From positions 1 through 41,637 of the IMG/VR virus record IMGVR_UViG_3300046737_000136: 41,637 bases of DNA; one strand, given 5' to 3'. Below the pieces are notes generated by a model. It saw nothing but the letters and a program-made list of their open reading frames with translations. It had not been told where the DNA came from and made no database searches. Of the stretch, positions 13,908-20,596 are shown piece by piece (within the stretch, counting starts at the first letter, position 1; every line of letters begins with the position of its first letter). The position numbers were made by a program, and so were the translations under genes. This DNA comes from a virus.

Positions 13908-14494
13908 CGGATCACCGCCAGGATGATCGCGAGGCCGAGGCTCCCACCGACCGCCATCGCCCCGCCCACCGTGATCGCCACGCGGGTCCACAACGGCGCG
14001 GGCTTACGGTGACGCGGCCCGAACCACGGCGCACGGTCGGCAGGCATGACGTACGGCACCGAACGGCGCAGCTTCAGCGGCGGCACGGCCGGGGCCAGCT
14101 CGCCGTCGACCGTCGCGGTCAGCGAGTGCAGGATCGTCTGGACCTGCGTCTCGTCCGCGCCGTACTGCGGCGGGACGGACGGGCGCGGCGCCGGCGGCAG
14201 GGGCGGCGGCGGGGACTGCGGCCCGGCCAGGCCGAACGTCACGGTGTCGACCAGGTCGACGATGGGGCCGGGGTGGGCTTCCGGGTCGTAGCCGTGGCCG
14301 GTCACCAGCGACTCGGGGATCGCGTCGTTGTGGCGCAGCGGGATCGGGAACGGGCCGGACGGGATCAGGTACGGGCTGAGGTTCTGGGTGGCCTCGCCGG
14401 TGTCGCGGCGCATGATGATGGTGCGCTGCTCGCCGATGACGAGGCGCGGGATCTCGCCGGAGTCGGCACGGTCGATGGCGATGGTGTCGGTCAT
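13904..14494 (-). CDS. Pro-rich tail-anchored membrane protein
   Basis: A 196-residue protein with a polar N-terminal part (GEIPRLVIGEQRTIIMRRDTGEATQ), a Pro-rich middle (PQSPPPPLPPAPRPSVPP, about 100-118), and one C-terminal membrane segment (about 168-195). That order implies a tail-anchored protein with its bulk in the cytoplasm. ATG at 14494 has AGGAG ten bases upstream; the longer frame begins in the hairpin region and is less likely. The protein at 15843-16241 has a similar Pro-rich plus C-terminal-helix build. Confidence 0.65.
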   Translation of the reverse strand: MTDTIAIDRADSGEIPRLVIGEQRTIIMRRDTGEATQNLSPYLIPSGPFPIPLRHNDAIPESLVTGHGYDPEAHPGPIVDLVDTVTFGLAGPQSPPPPLPPAPRPSVPPQYGADETQVQTILHSLTATVDGELAPAVPPLKLRRSVPYVMPADRAPWFGPRHRKPAPLWTRVAITVGGAMAVGGSLGLAIILAVIR

Positions 14495-14543
14495 GGCTCT
14501 ATGTCTCCTGGCTGTAATTCGCTGAAGTTGGCTGAAGTTCGGG

Positions 14544-14581
14544 GGCCCGGGGCGCGCCTGGGGGCAACCACGCCCCGGGCC
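14544..14581 (-). terminator. Strong GC hairpin between early genes
   Basis: GGCCCGGGGCG (14544-14554) pairs perfectly with CGCCCCGGGCC (14571-14581), an 11-bp stem with a 16-base loop. It breaks the otherwise continuous overlaps of operon 1. There is no T-run after it on the minus strand, so it may be a partial terminator or an RNA-processing or stability element. Confidence 0.5.
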
Positions 14582-14623
14582 GGTCATCCGATGCGGCGGG
14601 TCGCTAACCCGTCGCAGCGGAGG

Positions 14624-14722
14624 TCAGTGGCGGTGGAACAGGCGTCTCCACCGGGGGCAGCGCGGGAGGCGGTGGCCGTGGCAGCCGCAGAAGTCGCACC
14701 AGGGCAGCGGGGCGGCGGCCAT
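14624..14722 (-). CDS. 32-residue Cys/His peptide
   Basis: ATG at 14722 overlaps the previous stop by one base (TGATG). The peptide includes WCDFCGCHGHRLPRC, with four Cys and three His, a likely miniature zinc finger, followed by a basic end. The coupling and composition argue that it is a gene. It is followed by the strong hairpin at 14544-14581. Confidence 0.5.
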   Translation of the reverse strand: MAAAPLPWCDFCGCHGHRLPRCPRWRRLFHRH

Positions 14723-15369
14723 CAGAACGGGGCCTTTTCGCCGCAGGCCTTGCAGGTGCTCGGGTCCGACCACGACGTGACGAAGCCGTGTCCCGGCGGG
14801 AGGCTGCTGATCGGCAGCCCGCACTCGGTCACGGTCCCCACGACCGACACGTGGGCGACCGGCTCGGCGCTCAGGCAGGCCGGGCAGGTCGCCTTGTCGC
14901 GGCGCTTGGTGAACGGGCCGGACTCGGCGCCGCATGCGATGTTGAAGCCGAGGACCAGGCCACCGGCGTTCCAGTGCAGGATCTCGCGGAGGGCCGCGTC
15001 GGATACCTCGTCGAGGCCGGTCGGGTCTGGGCGGGTCTCGTCGACCAGGCCGCGCTCGGTCATGCCGCCGGTGTGCATCGGCTCACGGCCGCCGGACGGC
15101 TGCGGGTCGTCACTGTCGGCGGGACGGGAGTAGTCCAGGCCGGTGTCGGCGGGCGCGGGCCAGATCTCCAGCGCCGACTCGGACAGCACCGTCGTGCTGT
15201 CGTGCTGCCCGTTCGGGTAGCGGAACGCGAAGAACGTGTGCCCCTCGCCGTCGTCCGCCACGAACCGCACCTCGGCCGGGCCCTTGTTGAACCGGTGCGG
15301 CAGGTACGCGTCGGGCACGAGGTCGCCGACGGAAAGCTGGTCAGCGCGCATCCGCACCGGGTCGGTCAT
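14722..15369 (-). CDS. Zinc-site protein of unknown function
   Basis: A 215-residue protein. The N-terminal part (to about 75) is a beta-rich domain (ADQLSVGDLVPDAYL, EVRFVADDGEGHTFFAFRYPNG). Past a hydrophilic linker, the C-terminal part has Cys pairs: ACGAES, KATCPACLS, TECG and CKACGEK, consistent with two zinc sites. ATG overlaps the upstream stop (ATGA). No family recognised. Confidence 0.6.
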   Translation of the reverse strand: MTDPVRMRADQLSVGDLVPDAYLPHRFNKGPAEVRFVADDGEGHTFFAFRYPNGQHDSTTVLSESALEIWPAPADTGLDYSRPADSDDPQPSGGREPMHTGGMTERGLVDETRPDPTGLDEVSDAALREILHWNAGGLVLGFNIACGAESGPFTKRRDKATCPACLSAEPVAHVSVVGTVTECGLPISSLPPGHGFVTSWSDPSTCKACGEKAPF

Positions 15370-15761
15370 CGCCCGGCCTCCAACTCCGCGACGCGGGCGC
15401 GGAGGCTGGTCAGCTCGGCCTGCACGTCCTCGATGGCGGGGTCGGCGATGGCCTGGTAAATGGAGAGGCTGATCTGTCCCCGTCGTCCGGCCGCCGTGTG
15501 GTGGAAGGACTTGTGGTCGGACATCTTCTGCGTCTTGGCGTCCTTACCCAGGAACGCGTTCGCCGCCGCGTTGACCGCCTCGATGATGGCGTCTCGCTGC
15601 GCAGGCTTCGGCGGGTGACTCACCTCGGCGAACGGCTGCATGTCGAACGCCACCATTGCGGGCGGTGCGGTACCGATCAGCTTCTCGGCGTCGTCTGCGA
15701 TGCGGCGCAGCTCAGCGGCGATGGCGGCCCACGGGTCCGGGGTTACGCTCTTGTCGTCCAC
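15366..15761 (-). CDS. Unknown early protein with coiled-coil end
   Basis: A 131-residue protein. The N-terminus is helical (AAIAAELRRIADDAEKLIG), the middle is basic (GKDAKTQKMSDHKSFHHTAAGRRGQ) and the C-terminus a short coiled coil (IEDVQAELTSLRARVAELEAG). GTG start with GAAAGG upstream. It begins a new coupled run after an 81-base gap. No family recognised. Confidence 0.6.
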   Translation of the reverse strand: MDDKSVTPDPWAAIAAELRRIADDAEKLIGTAPPAMVAFDMQPFAEVSHPPKPAQRDAIIEAVNAAANAFLGKDAKTQKMSDHKSFHHTAAGRRGQISLSIYQAIADPAIEDVQAELTSLRARVAELEAGR

Positions 15762-15794
15762 GGGATTGCCTTTCAGGTAGAGATCCGGTGGTCA

Positions 15795-15826
15795 GCGGGC
15801 TGGCCGAGGGGATTCGGCTGGCCCGC
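15795..15826 (-). terminator. Hairpin in the 81-base gap
   Basis: GCGGGC (15795-15800) pairs with GCCCGC (15821-15826), and after a 2-base mismatch GCCGA (15803-15807) pairs with TCGGC (15814-15818). It lies just after the stop of the Pro-rich membrane-protein gene on the minus strand. No T-run, so a weak terminator or processing site. Confidence 0.4.
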
Positions 15827-15842
15827 AACTACGTCAGGGGGT

Positions 15843-16241
15843 TCAGATCCACCACGCGGCCCAAGCCGTGTAGTCGATCGCGGCGAGCAGTAGCAGCGAC
15901 GGCAACATCAGCGCCGGAAGCCACGCCAGACCCGGCGGCGGCGCGGGATGCGGCGGCGGGAACGGCGGAGGCGGCGGCGGCGGCGGGTTGGTGCCACCGA
16001 AACGCGGCGGGCCCAGCGGCTTGGGCATGGAGGGAACCGCGCCGGGCGGGGTCAACCCGGCACGGCCCTCCGAGTCAGCAGCCACGATCGCGGGCGTGGG
16101 CGACTCCTCCCGACCACCATGCCGGGAGCTGACCGGCCCGCCAGGGGTGCTCATGGGGTCCACCGCGGCCGCGGTGTTGCCCTGGCGAGCCGGAATCTGG
16201 AAGCCGAGCGTGTCGGCGAGATCCATCAGGTTGTCGGTCAT
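15843..16241 (-). CDS. Poly-proline tail-anchored membrane protein
   Basis: A 132-residue protein. The first 80 residues are polar (DNLMDLADTLGFQIPARQG onwards). Next comes an extreme Pro run (NPPPPPPPPFPPPHPAPPP, about 84-102), then a C-terminal membrane segment (LAWLPALMLPSLLLLAAIDY) and a Trp-rich end. It is probably anchored by its tail with the N-terminus in the cytoplasm. ATG overlaps the previous stop. Ribosome pausing at the Pro run could matter for its expression. Confidence 0.65.
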   Translation of the reverse strand: MTDNLMDLADTLGFQIPARQGNTAAAVDPMSTPGGPVSSRHGGREESPTPAIVAADSEGRAGLTPPGAVPSMPKPLGPPRFGGTNPPPPPPPPFPPPHPAPPPGLAWLPALMLPSLLLLAAIDYTAWAAWWI

Positions 16242-16681
16242 GCCGGCACCGGCTGACTACGTGCGATCGCGTGCTCGACGGTCTCGCCGCGCTGGAGCAG
16301 CTGCTCGATCCGCTCCCAGAACGCGACCTCAGCGGAGAAGGCGCGCCGTTCGTCGTCGTGAGCGCGGCGGCGCATGGCCCGCCGGATCGCGATCCGGCTG
16401 TGGTTCATCTCGCCGAGGCGCACAACCGTGCCGTTGCCGAGCGGGACCATCACGTCGGGCTCAAGCTCGGGAGAGAGTGCCGGCTGGGCGAACTGCTTGC
16501 GCAGGGCGGCAGTCTCCTGGTTCATCCAGGTCGAGCGCTCCTGCTTCGCCACCTTGGCAGCCAGCTTGGCGACCTCGTCCGGCGTCGCCGTGATCTCCAG
16601 GGCGCGGTCCTGCTCGGCCGCGTCGAGGTCGAAGGAGCCATCGGAGTTCGGGTGATTCAGCACGTGGTCGACGAAATTCAC
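16238..16681 (-). CDS. Unknown early protein
   Basis: A 147-residue helical protein. In order: a helix (DLDAAEQDRALEITATPDEVAKLAAKVAKQERSTW), a short beta insert (PDVMVPLGNGTVVRLGEMN), and a basic C-terminal helical half (RIAIRRAMRRRAHDDERRAFSAEVAFWERIEQLLQRG). The basic half could bind nucleic acid. GTG start overlapping the previous stop. No family recognised. Confidence 0.65.
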   Translation of the reverse strand: MNFVDHVLNHPNSDGSFDLDAAEQDRALEITATPDEVAKLAAKVAKQERSTWMNQETAALRKQFAQPALSPELEPDVMVPLGNGTVVRLGEMNHSRIAIRRAMRRRAHDDERRAFSAEVAFWERIEQLLQRGETVEHAIARSQPVPA

Positions 16682-17280
16682 AGCCCGGCCCCCTCGATCA
16701 GTCCATCGAGGACGGAGATCGCTTTGGTGGCGCGATCGACCAGATTGGACAGTTCGTCGTCGTACGGACCGAGCTGCTGAGCCCAGTGCTCTACGTGACC
16801 CTCGGGCCAGTTCGGTGACCAGGCCAGCTCGACGATTTGGCGCAGATGCTCGCGGGCGTCTCGCTGCTCCTCGGCGCGCTTGCGCTGCTCCTCGGAGACC
16901 TCGCGTACGGCGGCGGCGGTTGGCTTGCCGTTGGTACGCTCGACCGTCTCGGCCCAGACGTCGGCGCGGTCGGCCTCGGGAAGCCGAGAAAGCTGGCGGG
17001 CCTGAGCCTCGTTCTCCGGCGGCACCTGGCCCGTGTCCGCAATTGCGGACACCACGTCGGCGGCTGCCATCAGTTCGTACGAGCGGGTGCGGCTCAGATT
17101 CCACCGCTCCTTGGCGTACGCCTCGAAGGTCTCGTGGGTCTCGCGGTAGAGCTTGCTGTCCCGGATGACGGCCAGCGCGGAGCCGACTTCGAGGAAGGTC
17201 TTGAGACCCGACTCGATGCGCTTCTCGCAGTCGTCGAGGGCGATCGCCTCTTCGCGGGTGAGGATGGCGATGTCGGTCAC
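16678..17280 (-). CDS. DUF3102/ParB-like DNA-binding protein
   Basis: A 200-residue protein. The segment LDDCEKRIESGLKTFLEVGSALAVIRDSKLYRETHETFEAYAKERWNLSRTRSYELMAAADVVSAI resembles DUF3102 and related phage/plasmid proteins in which a helical region precedes a helix-turn-helix (KERWNLSRTRSYELM, about residues 60-75). The rest is helical with a charged stretch (SEEQRKRAEEQRDAREHLRQ). Probably a DNA-binding early regulator. GTG at 17280 overlaps the stop of the HTH gene by four bases. Confidence 0.65.
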   Translation of the reverse strand: MTDIAILTREEAIALDDCEKRIESGLKTFLEVGSALAVIRDSKLYRETHETFEAYAKERWNLSRTRSYELMAAADVVSAIADTGQVPPENEAQARQLSRLPEADRADVWAETVERTNGKPTAAAVREVSEEQRKRAEEQRDAREHLRQIVELAWSPNWPEGHVEHWAQQLGPYDDELSNLVDRATKAISVLDGLIEGAGL

Positions 17281-17564
17281 GCCGCCACCGCCCCGCGCTC
17301 GCGGTCGGCCATGAACTGGTGCGCCGCGGACCGGCGGATCCGGATCCGGGCCCGGCTTCCGCCCGGCCGGCGCAGGTCGATCCAGGGGAGTTCCTCGGCG
17401 TAGATCGCGGCGTAGACCGTCTCTCGGTCGACGTGCCACAGCTCCGCGACCTCGATGACCGTGAGGTACTCGTCGTCGAAGCGGCCGGGGCCGGTCGGCG
17501 GCTTGGGCTGCCCTGGCGGGTCGCTCGGCGGCGGAGTTCCGTCCGGAACCGTCCGCCGCCTCAT
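17277..17564 (-). CDS. Excisionase-type HTH protein
   Basis: A 95-residue protein with a Pro-rich N-terminus (about 1-28) and a MerR/excisionase-like helix-turn-helix (YLTVIEVAELWHVDRETVYAAIYAEELPWIDLR, about 33-66), then the R-I-R-I-R-R-S segment typical of the wing. It follows the leftward switch gene directly (ATGA overlap), a common place for a Cro-like or excision regulator. It could be the excisionase, but the AlpA-like genes at 20597 and 21580 are rivals. Confidence 0.75.
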   Translation of the reverse strand: MRRRTVPDGTPPPSDPPGQPKPPTGPGRFDDEYLTVIEVAELWHVDRETVYAAIYAEELPWIDLRRPGGSRARIRIRRSAAHQFMADRERGAVAA

Positions 17565-17842
17565 GCCGCATCACCGGCGGCGACCTGCTCGACGATCTCG
17601 AAGAGCTGCTCGAAGGTGACGTTGGGCATCTCGGTCTTGCACGCGGCGATGAACTTCTCGCCGACACCGACGCGGTGGTTGCGCAGCTGCGACAGGTGGA
17701 CCTCGCCGATACCGAGGCGCTCGGCCAGTTCCTTCTTTGACGACGCGCCGATGACGGCCGCCGCCAGCTTGTCGAACTCCTCGGTCCTGAGCCGCAGCGT
17801 TGGCCTGCCGCTGGCTCTCGCTGGCGTGCCGTTAGCTCTCAT
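17561..17842 (-). CDS. HTH regulator, leftward arm of the switch
   Basis: A 93-residue XRE-like DNA-binding protein: a polar N-terminus, then RLRTEEFDKLAAAVIGASSKKELAERLGIGEVHLSQLRNHRVGVGEKFIAACKTEMP (about 18-75), with the recognition helix near GIGEVHLSQLRNHR. It is the first gene of early operon 1 and probably the Cro-like or early regulator. I start at ATG 17842, because TATGTT (17855-17850) fits a -10 box seven bases before it and TTGCGC lies 17 bases further upstream; the ATG at 17854 would lie within that -10. This implies a leaderless mRNA. Confidence 0.8.
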   Translation of the reverse strand: MRANGTPARASGRPTLRLRTEEFDKLAAAVIGASSKKELAERLGIGEVHLSQLRNHRVGVGEKFIAACKTEMPNVTFEQLFEIVEQVAAGDAA

Positions 17843-18059
17843 GCAAACGAACATAGGCTCTCACCAAAACCAGCGCAACCCCCGATTGGCACGGTCTTTA
17901 GGCTTGAGTTGCGTACGTAGATGTCTTAAGTTTGTGTGCATGCAAACGTGGGAACAGCGGCCCCGGACCAAGGCCAGACGCGTAACTGCAGGCAGACGAC
18001 ACAACAGGCCACACACGGCACGCTCGGTAGGTAGCTATGGTTTGCGCATGCGCAAACCA
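17840..18059. promoter_or_regulatory. Divergent switch region with GTTTGC operators
   Basis: Between the divergent HTH genes are three related sites. First, GTTTGCATG on the minus strand at 17848-17840, at the leftward start codon. Second, GTTTGTGTGCATGCAAAC (17930-17947), with arms GTTTG/CAAAC. Third, TTTGCGCATGCGCAAA (18041-18056), extending to a perfect 22-bp palindrome (18038-18059) that covers the rightward start codon. Leftward promoter: TTGCGC, 17 bases, TATGTT. Rightward: TATGGT (18036-18041) six bases before ATG, without a clear -35. A weak alternative plus-strand pair is TTGAGT (17904) and TAAGTT (17927). Confidence 0.7.
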
Positions 18060-18452
18060 GCGGCAACGCCTGGCTTCCCCGAATACCTGCGCGAGGCCAT
18101 CCCGCGGATGGGCTACCAGACGCCGACCGACTTCGCCCGGGCCGCAGGCATCAGCCCGAGCGTCGTGCTGCGCTGGCTAAACGGCCAGACCCGGCCGCTC
18201 GTGCCGCTGCTGGAGCGGGTCGCCCCGCACCTCGGCGCGAAACTCAGCACCCTCGTCCGGATCGCTTACCCCGAAATCGACGAGGGCCTCCCGATCGAGG
18301 ACGCCCCGACCTTGCACCCGCTGGCCGCCGAGCTGCAGCGTCGTCTCGGCCCCAAGTCGACCCTGCCGGCCGCCGAGCAGGAGGTGTTGACCCGGATCGT
18401 CGACAGCGTGCTGACCCCGTACCGCTCCCGATCCACGCCGAGGGCAGGCTGA
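18048..18452 (+). CDS. HTH repressor-like protein, rightward arm of the switch
   Basis: A 134-residue protein with an XRE helix-turn-helix (REAIPRMGYQTPTDFARAAGISPSVVLRWLNGQTRPLVPLLERVAPHLG, about 16-65) and a helical C-terminal part probably for dimerisation. It is the best candidate for the immunity repressor because it faces away from the early genes and is joined to the integrase gene: its stop and the integrase ATG share a base (TGATG). No ribosome binding site; a perfect palindrome spans the start codon, suggesting autoregulation. No LexA-type cleavage domain is visible. Confidence 0.75.
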   Translation: MRKPAATPGFPEYLREAIPRMGYQTPTDFARAAGISPSVVLRWLNGQTRPLVPLLERVAPHLGAKLSTLVRIAYPEIDEGLPIEDAPTLHPLAAELQRRLGPKSTLPAAEQEVLTRIVDSVLTPYRSRSTPRAG

Positions 18453-19579
18453 TGGCCTACATCCGGCAACTCCCGTCCGGGCTGTGGGCCGCCACCGTCC
18501 GCACACCGGCCGGCCGCATCACCGAGACCCGCGAGCTGCGCGGCGCGGTCAAGGCGTGGGCGGACAACCTCGAAGCCGACATCAACCGCGGCGAGTTCCT
18601 CGACCCCCGCCTGGCGAAGCACACCGTCGGCGAGGTCTGGGCCAAGTACGCGACCGCGCGCCGGATAGAGATGGCCAGCCGCAAGCGCGACGAGTCGCAC
18701 TGGAAGGTCTGGGTCGCTCCGCGCTGGTCGGATGAGCCGATCGGCGGCATCGTCAAACCCGACGTGCAGACCTGGGTCAACGAGCTGGAGGAGCAGGACG
18801 TAGGCGGATGGACGATCATCGCCGCGCTCAACGTGCTCAAGGCGGCGCTCGAGCTGGCGGTCGACGCGGGCTGGATCAAGGCCAACCCGGCCCGGCGGGT
18901 CCGGCCGCCCGTTGCGCCGACGCACGTCGACCGGGTCATCGACGGCGACGAGGAGGCGCTGATCCTCGAGCGCCTCGACGAGCTGTTCCCCGAGCGGCGG
19001 GATGCACGCCTGTTCGTCGAGACGATGCTTGAGACCGGCGGCCGGTGGGAGGAAGTCGCCGCGGTCCGGCGCGAGGCGGTGAACCTGCGTCACGGGCTGG
19101 TGGCGTTCGGGCCGGTGATGGAACGCAGCGGCGAGGTGCGCGAGTATCCGAAGGGCGCGCGGTCGCGGAACCATCCGGCGTTCCGGGATGCGCCGCTCGG
19201 CCCGGACCTGCTGGCCCGGCTGCGGCCGATCGTGCTGGCGACGGATCCGGGCGGGCTGGTCTTCACCGCGCCGAAGGGCGGCCCGCTGCTGTATCCGACG
19301 TGGCTTCGGCGGGTGTGGAACCGGGCGCTGCGGGAGCCGGTCCTCGACGAGGGCGGCAAGCCGATCGGCTGGACGCCGCTGGTGGCAGATCCGCTGCCGA
19401 CGCCGCACGACTGCCGTCACACGTTCGGCACGCGGATGGCTGACGCGGGGTTGGAGCAGCATGACCGGATGGCGTTGATGGGCCACAAGGACGTACGGTC
19501 CGGGCAGCGGTACACGCACTCGGGGGACCGGCGGTTCGACGCCGCGAGGGACGCCCTACGCCGCGCGAGGGGAGGCTAG
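18452..19579 (+). CDS. int: Tyrosine integrase
   Basis: A 375-residue phage integrase. Order: an N-terminal arm-binding region (about 1-55), a core-binding domain (about 57-150), and a C-terminal catalytic domain with R198 (ETGGRWEEV), K234 as the likely beta-hairpin Lys, HDCRH with H319 and R322, GHKD with H345, and the nucleophile Y354 (QRYTH). All catalytic residues are present. It is translated with the repressor-like gene. attP with the tRNA-Val 3' half lies about 270 bases downstream, so the tRNA gene is the predicted host site. Confidence 0.95.
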   Translation: MAYIRQLPSGLWAATVRTPAGRITETRELRGAVKAWADNLEADINRGEFLDPRLAKHTVGEVWAKYATARRIEMASRKRDESHWKVWVAPRWSDEPIGGIVKPDVQTWVNELEEQDVGGWTIIAALNVLKAALELAVDAGWIKANPARRVRPPVAPTHVDRVIDGDEEALILERLDELFPERRDARLFVETMLETGGRWEEVAAVRREAVNLRHGLVAFGPVMERSGEVREYPKGARSRNHPAFRDAPLGPDLLARLRPIVLATDPGGLVFTAPKGGPLLYPTWLRRVWNRALREPVLDEGGKPIGWTPLVADPLPTPHDCRHTFGTRMADAGLEQHDRMALMGHKDVRSGQRYTHSGDRRFDAARDALRRARGG

Positions 19580-19581
19580 CG

Positions 19582-19722
19582 ATGGTGAACAAGGTGGCTG
19601 TGCGCATCGTGCGCCGCGGAGACGCGTACCACGTGATCGGCCGCAAGACATCCGTCATCTGCACTACGTTCGCCGAGGCGTGGCGGGTGAGCGTCGACTA
19701 CTTCGCATGCCGCCGCTGGTGA
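19582..19722 (+). CDS. 46-residue ORF between integrase and attP
   Basis: ATG at 19582 follows the integrase stop by two bases, with AGGGGAGG inside the integrase end as a strong ribosome binding site. The peptide is basic (VAVRIVRRGDAYHVIGRKTSV) and mixed beta-helical, ending YFACRRW. A site-specific recombination accessory role is possible but unsupported. Confidence 0.5.
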   Translation: MVNKVAVRIVRRGDAYHVIGRKTSVICTTFAEAWRVSVDYFACRRW

Positions 19723-19851
19723 CGATCATGACTGGTCAGCCAGGTGTCGGGAGCCCCGGATCTCATGGGAATCGCGCCCAATACCGCCTAATACTTTTCC
19801 CAGGTCAGCGGCAAGATCAGGCCATCAGCGCAGGTCAGGAAACCGGCTGAA

Positions 19852-19937
19852 CTTCCTTGACACGGAAGAGGTCACTGGTTCGATCCCAGTATCGCCCACC
19901 AAGCAAAAGGCCAGGTCACCTAAGGTGCCTGGCCTTT
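19852..19937 (+). other. attP core: 3' half of tRNA-Val(GAC) and its terminator
   Basis: CTTCC/GGAAG (19852-19856, 19864-19868) form an anticodon stem around the loop TTGACAC, giving anticodon GAC (valine). The T-stem is ACTGG/CCAGT (19874-19878, 19886-19890) with loop TTCGATC, then the acceptor strand ATCGCCC and ACCA to 19901. The matching 5' acceptor GGGCGAT and D-arm are absent upstream, so this is half a tRNA. A hairpin follows (19905-19920 with 19924-19937, ending CCTTT). Integration would restore a complete tRNA-Val gene in the host. Confidence 0.85.
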
Positions 19938-19940
19938 CTC
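19905..19940 (+). terminator. Terminator hairpin in the attP core
   Basis: AAAAGGCCAGG-T-CACC pairs with GGTGCCTGGCCTTT around TAA, a long stem with one bulged base and T's at the end. It is probably the host tRNA-Val terminator captured with the core. On the minus strand it would also stop transcripts coming from 19979. Confidence 0.75.
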
Positions 19941-19978
19941 GCGGGGTCTGGGCGAGAAGGTCATGTGTCGCTGATGTG

Positions 19979-20389
19979 TCAGGAGCGCCGCGAGCGTTCC
20001 TTCAAGAACCGCTCGGCGAAGCCGCCGTCGTCGGACACCGGGATCCGGCCGTTGCGCCGGAACCGGTCGAGGAACGCGACCGTAGGACCCTCGTCGAACG
20101 GCGAGTTCGGCCGGTGTACCGCGACCTCCTGGACGATGGGGACCAGCCGGCACGTCTCCTCGCCGACGAACTCGCGCTTGACCTTCCATCGGGACACCGC
20201 CGCGGCGTGCTCCTGGCGGGCGAACACGACCACCGCCCCTTCGGCGGCCGCCGCGAGCACGTGCGTCCATTTGCGGAGCACGCCCACGAACCGATACCCG
20301 CGGCGCTCGATGTGGGCGACACCGCGGCGCGCAAGCAGCGCCTCATCACAGTCAAGGTCGTCCGGTATGTAGACGACTGCTTCCGTCAC
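19979..20389 (-). CDS. Unknown protein beside attP
   Basis: A 136-residue protein beginning VTEAVVYIPDDLDCDEALLARRG, with RGYRFVGVLRKW and GAVVVFARQEH. The order strand, Cys-containing helix, strand, helix and VVVF is faintly like a serine-recombinase N-terminal fold, but the catalytic Ser and Arg residues are not where expected, so I assign no function. GTG at 20389 has GGGAGGAG six bases upstream and is preferred over the GTG at 20428. Its 3' end abuts the right attP repeats. Confidence 0.6.
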   Translation of the reverse strand: MTEAVVYIPDDLDCDEALLARRGVAHIERRGYRFVGVLRKWTHVLAAAAEGAVVVFARQEHAAAVSRWKVKREFVGEETCRLVPIVQEVAVHRPNSPFDEGPTVAFLDRFRRNGRIPVSDDGGFAERFLKERSRRS

Positions 20390-20596
20390 GTTCGACTCCT
20401 CCCTCTCTGCTGAAGAAGCTCTGTTCACCCTTGTGGGGCCCGTAAGAGATTCACTAAACCTTCAAAGATGTCGAAATGCCACCCTCAGTAGGAGGGCAGT
20501 TACAGGTACATCGCTCGTTCGGGGTCATACGATCATCCGAGGGCGGCCCAGTGCGCGATCGCGCACCCATGATCGCGCCGCCCTACCGTGCACTCC
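20390..20596. other. Divergent intergenic region
   Basis: No gene. It separates the leftward gene at 20389 from the rightward excisionase-like gene. It contains a perfect 16-bp palindrome (20551-20566) and the TACCGT hexamer (20584-20589), both described below. The middle (20441-20520) is richer in A/T than the rest. Confidence 0.5.
20551..20589 (+). promoter_or_regulatory. Palindromic operator and leaderless promoter
   Basis: GTGCGCGATCGCGCAC (20551-20566) is a perfect palindrome lying where a -35 would be expected. TACCGT (20584-20589) fits TANNNT and is followed after seven bases by the GTG at 20597. No -35 hexamer is seen, so the promoter may need an activator or be governed by whatever binds the palindrome. 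Confidence 0.55.

Larger units (their letters stand above)
19723..19980. other. attP region with candidate arm sites
   Basis: Non-coding. Repeats flank the tRNA-like core. On the left are CAGGTCAG at 19801-19808 and 19831-19838, exactly 30 bases apart, plus a related TGGTCAGC near 19733. On the right, ATGTGTC occurs at 19963-19969 and 19974-19980, 11 bases apart. Their placement suits integrase arm-type sites, with the core between. Confidence 0.5.

Noticed and set aside
13475-15133. 552-codon plus-strand frame
   Set aside because: It crosses several coupled minus-strand genes and a hairpin, and the product is Arg/Pro/Ser-rich without motifs.
18266-19519. 417-codon minus-strand frame opposite the integrase
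   Set aside because: The integrase has all catalytic residues; the mirror frame has no motif.
19840-19902. Complete tRNA-Val gene
   Set aside because: The 5' acceptor strand and D-arm are missing; only the anticodon arm onward is present, as in an attP core.
19979-20389. Serine recombinase
   Set aside because: The length and fold order are vaguely similar, but the catalytic Ser and Arg motifs are not seen.
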